This document shows positions 27,101-39,600 of a stretch of 64,000 nucleotides of DNA, in pieces; the first letter of the stretch is position 1; every line of letters begins with the position of its first letter. Under the pieces are notes generated by a model that was given only the letters and a program-made list of their open reading frames with translations, ran no database searches and had not been told where the DNA came from. The translations under genes and the position numbers were made by a program. The DNA is from Nymphaea colorata. Lineage: Eukaryota > Streptophyta > Magnoliopsida > Nymphaeales > Nymphaeaceae. The DNA lies in assembly GCF_008831285.2 (NCBI RefSeq), contig NC_045145.1, forward strand, positions 13,948,802 to 14,012,801, in the 5' to 3' direction.

Positions 27101-29861
27101 TGGTCCTAGCATGACATGATGATCTGATTCAATGTTGCATATTCGTTTTTTATGTCATAACATGGTTGTGTTCAATCCTCAAGATTTGGGAATTTGATGT
27201 AGTTTGTATTGCCAATACTTTTCCAAGTTTCCATCTTGCCTGCAGGATCGAGTGCCATTCTCATAAATTTTGTTTGGCATCTTAGCCTGTTTTCATTACT
27301 TTGCCTTTCCGTTTAGAATTGCCATCTTTGCATGGATCATTATTCTTTCCCCCCGATGGTGTGGATTCACTGATGTGTGATCAGCATCTTTTCTGTTTTT
27401 GATCATGCAATGTAGGGGAATAGCTTGATGAGGATTCTGAATATAGCTGCATTTGCAGTGTCTGGTTATGCCTCCACAGAAGGGAGACACTGCAAGCCGT
27501 TTAATCCACTTCTTGGAGAGACATATGAGGCTGATTACCCTGATAAGGGAATCCGTTTCTTCTCAGAGAAGGTATTGATTTTAGGTGGTGTTGGTGGCAG
27601 TTCTTTTCTTGATTATTTATTCTGTTTAGCTACACTTTCTGTTTCGGTCTTTCACTTACTGCAACTGTGCTTAAGTTCCTCTTTGAGTGCCTTCACTGAA
27701 GACCTCAAGTTCTCACCTCCTTCACAGTAAAATTAACTACGTCAACCTGTACAGGTAAGCCATCACCCAATGATTGTTGCTTGCCATTGTGAAGGTCGAG
27801 GATGGAAATTTTGGGGGGATAGTAACCTAAAGAGTAAATTTTGGGGCCGTTCCATTCAGCTTGATCCTGTTGGTGTATTAACTTTAGAGTTTGATGATGG
27901 AATGGTTCTCCAATGGAGCAAGGTATGTGACTTGGCACATAGAAGCAATACTGTGCTTCCCAACATGGCATCTTGTTTCTGATGTTAAATTTACTATTTC
28001 AGGTCACGACATCCATTTATAACCTTATTTTGGGTAAACTATACTGTGACCATTATGGCACCATGAGGATACAAGGAAACTGCGAATATTCATGTAAGCT
28101 AAAATTCAAGGAGCAGTCCATCATAGATCGGAACCCACACCAGGTGTGTTATTAAATCATCATCCTCTTATTTCTGTTCCCCTTATTTTTGCTTCTTTTC
28201 AAAGTTTTGCGTCTTTAGCTATCTTTGAGATTGGCTTCTCTCTCGGGTGCCCTCAACTTCTAGATTACAGTGCATTAACCAAATATTGGGTCAACCCTAA
28301 AATTGGTCTTTAACAGCTGTGCCTGCTTGCCATGATTATGATGGAAGGTACAAGCTGAGGCATTATGACAACAGTGAGAGACTCTGGGCACTATCTACAT
28401 TTCTCTGTTGAAAATGCAATCTGTTTATTATGTTTCCCTTTAACTCCCAAAGTTCGATACTAAACATCATGTGTTAATGTGGACTAATGTCATGGAGTTC
28501 TTTGCAAAGTCTTATCAATGTTAGGTTTATGCTCTGATTGAAACTATGAACTTTAGCTGGATGGTCTAATGACAGGTTCATGGAATTGTGCAAGATAGAA
28601 GTGGGAAAACAGTCGCCACACTATTTGGAAAATGGGATGAAAGCATGCATTATGTGAGAGGAGATTGCTCTGGTAAAAGCAAGGAGTCGCTGCCTGAAGC
28701 TCACTTGTTATGGAAAAGGAACAAACCAGCAGAATATCCTACTAGATATAACCTCACTCGTTTTGCCATTACGTTGAATGAACTCACTCCTGGTTTGAAG
28801 GTGCTTCTGACGCCTATTCTTTTTTCTTTTTTGTAAAAGGATGAACATTAACTGAGCATGCGTATCTGCTGTCAATTTTTCATGAGCAGGAAAAATTGCC
28901 CCCGACAGATTCAAGGCTAAGACCAGATCAGAGGTGTCTGGAGAATGGTGAATATGAGCTAGCAAATGCAGAGAAGCTGAGATTAGAGCAGCGGCAACGG
29001 CAGGTGATTAGTTGAAATTCTAGTCGCATTTATGCTTCCGTCGATTTCATGGTGGACAATTAACGCCATGAATCTATCCACGTACAACTTGCATTTTTCC
29101 CGTTTACTGGTAGTCGCAGAAATTGGTGGGACCACTTTACAATTGAATCCTCTGACTCGCACCTGCTCAAATCACTATGAATGTATTGTCGGTCAACTTG
29201 CTAACGGGTGGGGCCAGTTATAGTTCGGTAGTATTCCTGCAAAGGCTCTGGAACCTTGATCCTCAAAAGAGTTTGACAAGAGGGTCAAGTTGCAAAATTG
29301 GAATGGGTGTTGCATATGGTCTGTCTAGAGGTGCCAAGCTTCACATGTCGCACTTGACAACCGCCCACTTACATGGTCTTCCCTCTTAATAGTCAATACT
29401 AGTAGCAGTCTCGACTGACTGACTACCACGAAACCCGGAACCATCATACCACATCCTGCTCACACGATTCATTGATATATATTTATCTGTTTTTTTTTTC
29501 TTCTGACAAATAGAAGGATTGTGTCGTCTTGTCTTTAGCTGTGCTGGTCAAAGAGCGCGAAGGCAAAAGTTTTCTGATTGTCTTGCCTTGCGGAGGCCTT
29601 GTTTTTTCACGATATTATTTTGGGGGTGGTGGGATTTTTAACCCCTACGATCTTTGCTTTTTGGTTTTGGTTCATGGTTTATGAGGACAGGCAAGGAAGA
29701 TGCAGGAGAGGGGCTGGAAGCCAAGATGGTTCGCAAAGGACAAAGCCAGTGACACCTATAGGTACATTGGTGGGTATTGGGAGACCAGGGAAAGCGGCCG
29801 GTGGGACTCCTGCCCGGACATATTTGGGCACGTCGCAGTCGATCAGCAGCTGCTCGAGTGA
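21141..29861 (+). CDS. Oxysterol-binding protein-related protein (ORP), plant PH-domain type
   Basis: Ten exons join to 824 residues: 21141-21737, 22331-22687, 25176-25272, 26577-27025, 27416-27571, 27755-27922, 28003-28143, 28576-28800, 28890-29003, 29691-29861. All introns are GT-AG and the frame is kept throughout. ORP proteins bind and exchange sterols or phosphoinositides at membrane contact sites. A PH domain spans roughly residues 98-245 ([29 protein letters not shown] near its end), with a His/Asn-rich loop at 163-182. A coiled coil lies around 275-340. An acidic stretch leads into an FFAT-like motif, NTFFDTRD (about 376-383), which in known proteins binds ER VAP/VAP27. The lipid-binding domain is about 446-824, with [12 protein letters not shown] and the family fingerprint as EKVSHHPM (551-558). 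Start chosen at MHPFCC, which resembles other plant ORP1/ORP2 starts. Length agrees with the roughly 800-residue plant clade. The exact paralogue is not assigned. Confidence 0.95.
22688..25175 (+). other. ORP intron 2 with a possible alternative terminal exon
   Basis: This 2.5-kb intron holds a 73-codon stretch at about 23909-24130. It follows a plausible acceptor (TTTTAACCAAAG) and is in phase with exon 2. Read-through would add [14 protein letters not shown] and a Lys-rich tail before TGA at 24128-24130, giving a protein that keeps the PH domain and half the coiled coil but lacks the lipid-binding domain. Nothing recognisable is seen in the rest. Chance is quite possible. Confidence 0.25.
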
Positions 29862-30120
29862 AACCCCTCGTTGTGGTTCAGTCGGCCCAGCCTTCTTCCT
29901 GGACTTTGTGGGGGGATTCCGCCTCTGCTCGCAATTCCACGCTGCCACGTGAGCTTCAGCATGGAAAGTTTCAAGCCTTTCTATCAACAACAGGAATCCG
30001 GCTGCTGTCACCTTCAGCTCTCCTCTCTCTCTCTCATATCCACTTCTTTTCAGTTGGGGATGGACATTTTATGCCTTTTTCTTGCAAAAAGAAATAGTTG
30101 GTGGTTCTGGTGCCTCCGCT
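29862..30120 (+). other. Probable ORP 3' UTR
   Basis: Sequence after the stop codon is non-coding and continues about 250 bp to an A-rich stretch (TTGCAAAAAGAAATAG near 30080). The precise polyadenylation site cannot be read. Confidence 0.4.
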
Positions 30121-30129
30121 AGCACGAGA

Positions 30130-33100
30130 ATATGATAATTGTATTCTTGTCATTCTTGGGCAAAAAGATGCCAGTAAAAGTTAAAAAGGAAAATTGGTCA
30201 CGTCTCTTTTTAATGGGGGAGGGGGGACCCTCTCAGTCTGCCTGCTACTTCCGGTGTATGACTAACTTTGTGCATAAATGAATGATTGATAGATGCCCAT
30301 CTTTTTGTGTCCACACGTGATGTTGGTGGGTGTATTTTAGAAGTGTTTGTGGGTGACCCGGAGCGGCACAGTGAGCAGATTTTTTTCCCGTCTGTCTGAT
30401 ATCTGTTGTGAGTGGTCCTCCGGGTCGACGGCATCAACGTCTTGGGACGTAACAATGGACTGACAGTGCCCAACTTTTTGTAGGCGGGAAAAGGGCACTG
30501 GTTTTTTTTTTTTCCTTTTTAATTACTCTTAGAGAAATCGTCGCATCTCTCCTTGTCCTTTGTGGTCTGTTGAGGATGCTTTCGGTTTTATAGGTCAGTC
30601 GGCTGGCCAAGCAGTGTCATGCTGATTATCTGGAAGACGTCTATAGGTGTGTATGCGGATGGTGTTCGCAAGAGAAAATCCGGTGATATTTTCTGAAGTG
30701 AAAAAAAAAAAAACAAAAACTTCTGAAGATGTTGGCTGCATATGTTAATTTTGATGCTTTGGCAGACCCTTTTCCCCACTTTGTATGGAACATTGCCCCG
30801 GGTTTTAAAAATCCGAAGATTTTAACCAAGACAATCGGGTAATTGATATCATAGACCTTACAAGACAACTTGCTAGCATGTTGGACTTACGATGTGGCCT
30901 TCCTTTTGGGTTCCAATAAGTTCACATAATATTGCCAATTATTTGATAGGCCAGCTTTGGGAAAAAGAAGATTCTAAGAAAGCACCTCGTCTAATCGAAG
31001 TTTTGCTTTACTCAAATTACGTTAAAACTAAGGACGCCAACAAATTGGTTCAGATTAGATATGGCTACTACAAGTCCCACCACTAGAATAGTACATAATT
31101 CGACATGGAATTCAATTCAAATTGAAGCATAAGAAATACAGTTCCATATCTGAATTCTTCATATCATTACGTTTGGGTATCCGTGGAAGATATTTGTTCC
31201 AAGTTCTAATTAGATGTAAATTTCTTATCAGATCCTACTGTTTGAACTTGGTTATATCCTAACCGTCGGCATGACTAGTTTAGGATGCCCAGTCTATATC
31301 CTTTACTAATACGCGCCTTTGACATCCCAGGTTACTTTAATACCACGCGCCTCTGAAGGCTTGGCGGATAACAAACATAAACACGTTCATGCACCTGCAA
31401 GCACACACACACTCACACACATTTAAAGCATACGAGTTTGCTTTGATACCTCCATTACACACCTATTAATTGGACGTCTAGTATCAAGATCGGTAACTAA
31501 CATTTAGGCCATGTTTAATGTTATGTTTAGCATTTTTATATGTTAGACTGATTTCCAATATGAAATTTCAGGCAGATTTTAACTTTGTTCATAAATTGCT
31601 GCATCGAGAAATTGAGTCTTTATTAAATACACCAGCAAGACAAGTCCAGTTGGATGTCACAATTGTGACCCAAGCGTGCAAAAAGAAGTTTTAGAAATCT
31701 TCCAAAATAATGTTGTTTAATTTTTAACAAATGAAGAAAGCAAATTAAAAATGGAAAGTAAATTAAGTAATGCTAAATATGATACAGACTTTTTTGCTTT
31801 TGAAGTTCATATCTATGCGAGTCAGGAATTCACCACCATAACTCCAAAGTTAAAAGCTATCACTGTAAGGGTATGAAGCAACAAAATCACTGAAGAATAT
31901 GAGTTCATTGCATGTCTTGGACTAGCTTCAACAATGCCATGGGCGGATTGTCTCCTTGGATCCTGCTTTTCTCTTGATTTTTTATTATTTTAACTCCTCC
32001 ACATCAGATCTTTCTTCTTCATCCAAGCTGATTGTACTTAAACGAACAGCTCTAATATGTTTCCTCGAGTTAGTTATATATAGATAATCAGATTACCATC
32101 GCCCTGAGCCAATTCTATTATTGAACATTTCAGTTCTCATGCACCCAATAAGGATCGAACTGATTGGCGATGAATTTGCCAGTTATGAGTTGGCCACTTT
32201 GACCGTTTAGTCGTTGGTACTTCACGGACTCATACTCAATAGGAGCTGTGTTTCTGTTAGTGGATGCCAATTATATTACTTACCCTTACCTTTATACATC
32301 TATATTTTGAAATATGCTTTTCCATACTGTCAAGTTCCTCTTTTTGTAAGGTCATAGTTTTTGACGGCCACTAGCTCGGCCCAGTTCCCAGCCTTATCTT
32401 TCTCTCACTATTTGGTTTCCCATTCATCGTCATGCAAAAATACTTGTTTGATCCAAGAACTACTCTGAACACATTACTCACGATGACCTTGCCATTTGCT
32501 TATTCTATTCCTGTCTTCCAAATCACGTTTAATTTATTGCATAATGTGCTTAGATACTGAACCTCAAGACCAAATTGAATTACAATAACTTACATCAATT
32601 CACAACATTGTCATCGTTATGTCTTCGTACTCTTGTCCTGCAAATGCTACTTTTATTTGGACCATGAGCGTATAATCAAGTACTTAATTTTCATGTGTCT
32701 CAGTAAAAGGGAATGAAACAGTTTCTACGTGTGACCACCGCAATATAAAGCCAAACTGGATGTATGTGAAAACTATAACGCCTTTCTATGAGTACAAAAA
32801 TATCGATTAGAAATTTTCCTTTTTTGTTTTGAAAGTCTATGTTGAACGTGATTTGCCCCACAAAATAATAAATCCCCTCCATTATTCCCTGAGCTCCCAA
32901 AAAAAAAAAAAAATCACGCGCTTATGCTTGAAAATTTTGTCCAGTTTTCAAACTGGACCTGCACACAAAAGAGAGAGAGAGAGGCTGCACTGATCATCAT
33001 CAACAGTAGTAAGGCACTCATCATCACCTACATTTGCCCCTTCACGTGGGGTGTACGTGTGAGGGCACTCAAAACTAGAAACACATTAGAATAGCCATGC

Positions 33101-36100
33101 CTGCGCACATGCACATGCAGAGGCATTTGTGGTCCATATATCAGGCCAATCATCACTGTCCTACCAGCCAATGAAGCACTCACTCTTGGAGAGGTACTCC
33201 TGTAGTATTGCCCTTTTCATACACCGTGTAATGTAAGGATAAAAAGGGGGACGTCCTGCGCATGGATCTTCTGATGGTCCCAACCAGCAATCTGATGAGC
33301 TTGAGATGGACTTCAGTCACTGCACGGTCACCTTGTCCCATGGGCCGCACCACACCATGTGTAAATCAAAATTGGAACTCTTGTCTAGGGACCATTCCTA
33401 GTCCTATCTCTGCCAACGTACGTCTATAACAAGCCAGCAACTCGTACAGTTACCATACAGTCGCACTGCTCATCACACGGCAGTCAGTGAGCCCACTTCG
33501 GAGATGGGTCTTAGCTCACTTTGGTCAGGTTGGGCAGAGATTGTCTCTCTCGTACCGGACCAACCTGAACCATCAGGCCTGCATGCTAGCAGGCGCCTTT
33601 TTCCTTCTGTAAAAACAACAGAAGAAGAGAGTTTAACCCAGGTTGGTGATGGAAATAAGTGATGTGGAAAACTGTGAGCGTTGAATTCTATACTAGCCAG
33701 CCAGCCAAGCACGTCGATCGCCTGATCTAATAATTGCACATGTAAACTTACACTCCCTTTCTCTCAAAAGGAAGCATGGAGCAGAAAGCTCTGCAAACTT
33801 TACAACCCTCGACATAGATGAAACATGTTAACGTTGAATACCAGGGATCTCAATGACCGGATCCGATATGGCGCTCAAATGGTGGTCCAACAATACGAGA
33901 CCAAGGGTGAACATTTTACCTCCTTACTCTTTATGCCCAACAAGAAGAAAGGGGTCATGAGCTCTGAGAACAAGCCCTCTTCATCCCCTTCTCAGACCAG
34001 TGAACGGGAGATCCCTGGGACCTTGATAATCTAAAGCCCGTACTTATGGGTGTCAATTAACCCCACCATTGTCCCCTAACCCCCTGACGAGTGACGACTA
34101 GACTTAGGGTGCGGTTGAACCTAAATTGGTAATGTCCATATCATAAAAAGCTTCTTTAATTTCACATTCCTGAAGGGAAACCTCAGGTACGTTTTTTTTT
34201 TCTGTAATTTTTTTCTTGGGAAGAAAATTCAGAAAAGTGTTCAGGGAATATATTAAAAATATGACGTAAAGAAGAGCGTCTGCCACGTTAATTTCGCAGC
34301 AGAAAATATGATATTTTAAAACGTAAGTGTTCTTAAAGAAATCGTGAGAAGAATGAGCTCCTCATGAGGAGGTTAGCCTTAATTTTGTGGTAGTTTAATT
34401 TCCGCCTTCTTCCAGTTGGAACTCGGTGCTCTGCAAAATGAATGTGTCATCCACAAACCCAGTGGCCGTAATGCTTTTAGTCGTGGAGGTGACTTATTGC
34501 CATCATGATCAAAGTTCATGAGCTTCGCGGAGGTAAAAAGTTGAAGAGGTCCGAAGAGTTCTAACTACAAGCTTCTGCTGGGGAGGGCTGACTAGGAGGT
34601 GGCTAGTCATGGGTTCAAATCGAGTTAGCAACCCATCGTGCTTGCCAACATGAAGGTTCTTGGGATTCAACCGGAGTTCACCTCAAACTCTCACATGCTT
34701 CAGAAGGCAACTGTGCCCATTGCAGGTTAGACCAACCAGACCAGGCCTTGTGCCACAGTAGTCACACTGGCTTCTCGATTATTAAAAAAAAAAGGAAAAA
34801 GAAAAACGAGTGATCATGTGTTTACATAAAATGTTCAAAGAAGAAATGGAAAGAGTGTTCAGTTTGTCGGTGAACTATCAGCCCACATGAGGGGCATGGC
34901 AAATTCGGAGTGATCAGCGCATGTGGCAGATACTTGTTCATATTTGGAGCTAGGACTGGAATTGTTTGATGAACTGACGCAAGATCCCCATACATCAACA
35001 GTAGATATATATGGTAAGTAGGCCTCTCATATAGAATTTTAAATGTTTCGAATCTCGGAGTTTGCAGCCATCCACGGTCCGAGTATACCAGCGTCTCGAC
35101 AATGTGGTACAGTTGAAATCTAGGGTCTCTCATAGAACACTATATTGCCAAACATGCGCGGTCTATGTTGTCTAACATGCTCGTCAGATGGTAGAGCCTT
35201 GCAATCTGTCTATAGCGATTGCCATGAATCCCAGGCAAACCCTGTGATCTTGACAAGGTTCCAAGTACGGATGGAACCGAGCCAAGCAACTCGTGGCTTA
35301 AACCGGTTCAAGCTAGTATCACACTCATCTCAAGTTGGGTTCAACGAGCTAATCAGCTGAACGTTAGGTCCAGGGGACTGAGAACGAACAGGATGCATTT
35401 CTTAAAACGTAGTTTGGTTAACCTTGTTAATCAAACGAGTTATTAATGAGACACCTAACCGTGTGCGCGCCTGTGTTGCATGCACATGTATGTAATTTTA
35501 CATACCGTCCATTAACATATATACTTTCATTTATTAATTTATGTCTTAATAATTTGTAAATTAATTTTTATTCACATCGACTCGTCAACAAAAAATAGAA
35601 ATTGAACGTTTGAGATTAAACCGTGAATACGATTTTATGATCATTAAATCACATTGCAACTTCGCCTTCCAACTGGAATCGGATTCAAGCTTATTGCATA
35701 GACTAAACAAAGATCGAACAAATTATGTTTGTTGTCAAACAACTTAGGCTTTTCTCGAGCTGAATATGAACCTGCTTTAATAAATTAATGAATGAACAAA
35801 GCTTGAACATGCCCAGTGCGTGGTTCAATCGTTTGTCCTGTTTTCCAGCCCCATTCTTAAACTTACTCGATTTAGAGCTTCAACTACTAGACTACTATAG
35901 CTAGCTCATCTAGTAAACAATTGGCAGCATTTGGAATTAGGGATGGTTCAAAAGGTTTTAATTGATTGTCAATGAAGGAATCGACGTGCAGCTGCAAACC
36001 GCCAGGAGGTTGGGACTAGAGATGGAAGCATCTGTAAAATTTCAACTAGGGCATTTGTATCTCAAAGGGCCACTAAAGATGAATAAGAGTTCGATAAAGG

Positions 36101-36230
36101 AATTCCATGTCTTTTCGGTGACTTATTTAATTTCTTTATGATGTCAATCTGTTCAACATGAATTTGACCTACATGGTGTCAAAGTGAACTACAGCTGCGA
36201 AAAAGAATAAGATTTACAAACAGGGCACTT
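30130..36230. other. Intergenic region between ORP and FAM91 3' ends
   Basis: No gene is supported. The two flanking genes converge on this region. Short open frames at 33825-34034 (+) and 33473-33739 (-) have no domain or splice support. 34590-34760 contains GGGTTCAAATCGAG, a weak box-B-like sequence with no tRNA fold. 35215-35380 and 35640-35800 have the repetitive wording (ACCGAGCC, AACCGGTTCAAGC, TCGAGCTGAATATGAAC) typical of degraded plant DNA transposons. The remainder is plain AT-rich sequence. Confidence 0.5.
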
Positions 36231-36695
36231 CGGCCAGTGGCTCAGTGAGAAGGAGTTGCAGATGAACCCAGCCTGCAAAGAGGAGAAAGGCCACATCCAT
36301 ATGAAAGATCAGAAGCCATGAAGGTTAAGAGAAACTGCAATGTCATAAATATGTGGAAACTGCACACAACATAAGAGGAAAGGATTTATACAAAAAAGAA
36401 AATAAAAAATAAATCAAATGACCTGTAGCATTAGCAGTCCCAGACGCGAAGCCATAGTGATTTTGATGAATGATGGAAAAAGAAGAAAGCAGCCCAATGT
36501 GCACACTTGAGGTCTTGCCTGATTACAGGTCCTGCTGCAAAGGAGATGATGAAAAAGGGTCCAAGCTTAAAATTGCTTTCATGGCTTGAAGTTGAAATTT
36601 TGATTTCCACTTGCAGTGATGATTAAATGGCATAACTTTCTCCCATGCAGACAAAGCAGTTAACCACAATAACTAGTGATGCTTCAGAAAGGGAA

Positions 36696-39600
36696 CTATC
36701 TTCTCTGCATCATAGACATAGAGGTGGCTGAAGCCTCTGCTATTAAAGAAACTGGTTGCCGTGCCTGCAGGCAAGCACATATATCAAAAGGGTTCAACTG
36801 AGACCCATCAAACACAAGATTTAAACCAGGTAAAGGAACATGTTGGCTGTCAGCATCATCTGAAGGCCCGTGTGTTGTGCTTGACGACTGTGATTCATGT
36901 AACGAGGAGTCATCACTAGAACATGCTGCAGCCTCATACAGAGAAGGGAGGGCGTATGATCTGTAAATGATCAAAAGATGGGAATCAATTAAGGAAGTGA
37001 TATTGAAAACATGATATGCAGCACACAGCAAAGCAACAGAAACGAAACAAAAAGATCCCTGGGCAACGTTTTCAAAGACATGGAAGCATAACTTGGCTTT
37101 TTCAGAACTCAATATCAGATCAGCCAAACTCATCTTGGTGGCTTGGACTGGTAAACATGGTCACTCAGGCTAGTCATGTTGTTCGGCTTAATTTAGAAAA
37201 AGAGATAAAGCTTATGATAGATAAGCTTGGAAATTAGCACATAAACGTGTTTATGTCATAATATATATACATATATTCTAATTATTAGTTCAAGAAGATA
37301 TCATACTGTGTAAATAAATGTTAATAATATATTAGATCATCATTTGATTATTATATATATATCATAGGCCAATGTTTTTTAGTTGTAATATAGCATGTTT
37401 AACTAAAATCCCATTATACAAGTCAATAAAGAAAATAAAGCTTATCTCACACACGCAATACAGTTTGACCAATTTACATGTTCCTCAAAAGATTGCGAAC
37501 ACAACATGACTTACGCAAGAATGACATAGTTGATGGACAAAATATTACTCTTGTTGAATTATTTACTGCTGTTAAATATCTTATTAGTTTTAACAAAATA
37601 TGTATTATTTACTGCTGTTAAAAATCTTATTAGTTTTTACAAAATATGATCTATTTATTGAGAACAGTTCCAGTTCTGAATATAAATGAAATGCAATTTT
37701 AAATCTTCAACCTCACAGAATCATCAAATTGGTTGAATCAATAAAAACTCGGTTGTCTCAACCAATTCTTGATTGACTCAAACCAAATTAGTAAATTGAC
37801 TTGCCTGAGTTTGGTCCAACACAAGACACTGAAGTTTTTTCCTAGGTTAGGGGCAATGCAAGAGAACTTGGGCAAGTCACCAGTTGACTTGCAGAGTTTG
37901 ATAACAAAACATACAAGTGGCATGCGACATGAATTCATAAATCTAATCCTATGCAAAGGTGTCCATGGGAGCATAAAGCTACCTTATTTGTCTAAAAGCC
38001 AGTAGATGGTCAAGTTGCATAATGTAGATTGTTTTAATACTTTGTGGCCTCATGAATGTTCCATTGTATATCAGAACCTAGGTATAGATGTAAAGTGCTA
38101 TCATAATCCATGTAGGCATGTACATGATATGGATTAAAGATGTGAATCAGAACCCATGTGAAGATGGAGAGAATAGTTTTCTTGGGAGTTTTCAGTGTCT
38201 TAAACATTCATATTGTGTGAATCAGTCATTCCATATGCATGGTTAGAGAATGTTTTGCGAGAATACTATTTGAATCCAAAAGAAAACTCATGAACAGAAT
38301 CCAAAAGAGATTTGACAAACTTAACTATGGCAATGAAGAAAGAAATCTGCATATGAAATCAACCAAATGTTCGGAAGCAAGAAATAGATAGCAAATTAAA
38401 CTTTACCTGAGAATGCTCCCATCAAAGATCAAAATTTCAAAACGGCCACGTTGCCGACTCCAGAGTTTGTGCCTCTGATGTTCAGGGACTGTTCCCATTA
38501 TTGGAACTGAGGATTCCAACTTCCATCTTCCACTAGCATAGTTTAGCAGATGTCGAGTAGAGTCTTTTGCTTGTTCTCTTTGATACAAAACCCTAGCAAC
38601 AGGACCTGTTGCATGATACTCAGAGCAAATCTCAACTAACCTTTTTCTCAAAGCATGCATTGCTTCATAATGTTCTGAAAGAGATTCTGACTGAAGTAGA
38701 TCGGAGGAAGCAATCTTTTGACAGATAGTGCTACATAATTTTGGGTTGAAAAGTGGAATCCCAAATTCAATGCTTAAAGGAACCCACTCATAGTCTTCAT
38801 TTTCTGGCTGGTGATGTTGAACTTCTTTTACTTTGCAGAGCTTAATCAAGCGAATGTAACCAATTGTCCATAACTTTATCTTGATAGACAGATCATTCAG
38901 TAGCTGCTCCAATTTCGCACTTTCTTCATCACATAGCCCGGTTTCTTTACCAATATGAGTAAGAGAACCATTCTTTAAAGGCAGAGCAATATCCTTTGTA
39001 ACGGGCTTTCCAGAATCGTCAAGATCATACTTATTCAGAGGTTGTACAAGTACAGCTGAGTATTTCAGAAGTGAGTTTAGGCAATGCAGTAGTATAGTTC
39101 CACTGACCAAGTTCCCCTCAAACTTGCCTCCTAATCCTCCAGCTGTGGATCCATCCCAACTCCATATTAGTGCTTTGGCACATCCTGCTAAGGGTGCAGG
39201 AAGCAGTCTCAGACGTTGTCCTTTAACTAACACAACTGATAAAGGCCCAATACCTGCAGATGAGTATAAGACCAGTTTCATCCATGGAGTCATAGAAGAG
39301 TAAGTGGGAGGACCAAAGTGGATAGGACCTGCAGCACCAGGCAAAACTGATGTAGAAGGTAGAGGAATCATTGATATAATGATATCATAGTCACGATTAA
39401 AAAGTCGGTCTAAAGTTGCAGGTGCTAAGCCTGCCAAACTTTCACAACGTAGAACATCTACATGATAGCCACCTTTCTTTTTTACCATACTATTACCAAT
39501 ATCAGACAGGTCAGAAAACCTCACTTTTTCATCATTCACAAGCTTATCTTCTATCTTCAAATCTTCAAGTTTGTCAGTGTTATTTGTTGCCACATGTTCT

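Noticed and set aside
21141-29861. Possibility that the ORP gene is a pseudogene
   Set aside because: All ten exons join in frame with consensus splice sites to full family length and an intact fingerprint.
33825-34034. 69-codon frame MLTLNTRDLNDRIRYG
   Set aside because: Soluble-looking but isolated, with no homology I recognise and no exon partners.
34590-34660. GGGTTCAAATCGAG as a possible tRNA or SINE box B
   Set aside because: No box A at the right distance, no acceptor-stem pairing and no A-rich tail.
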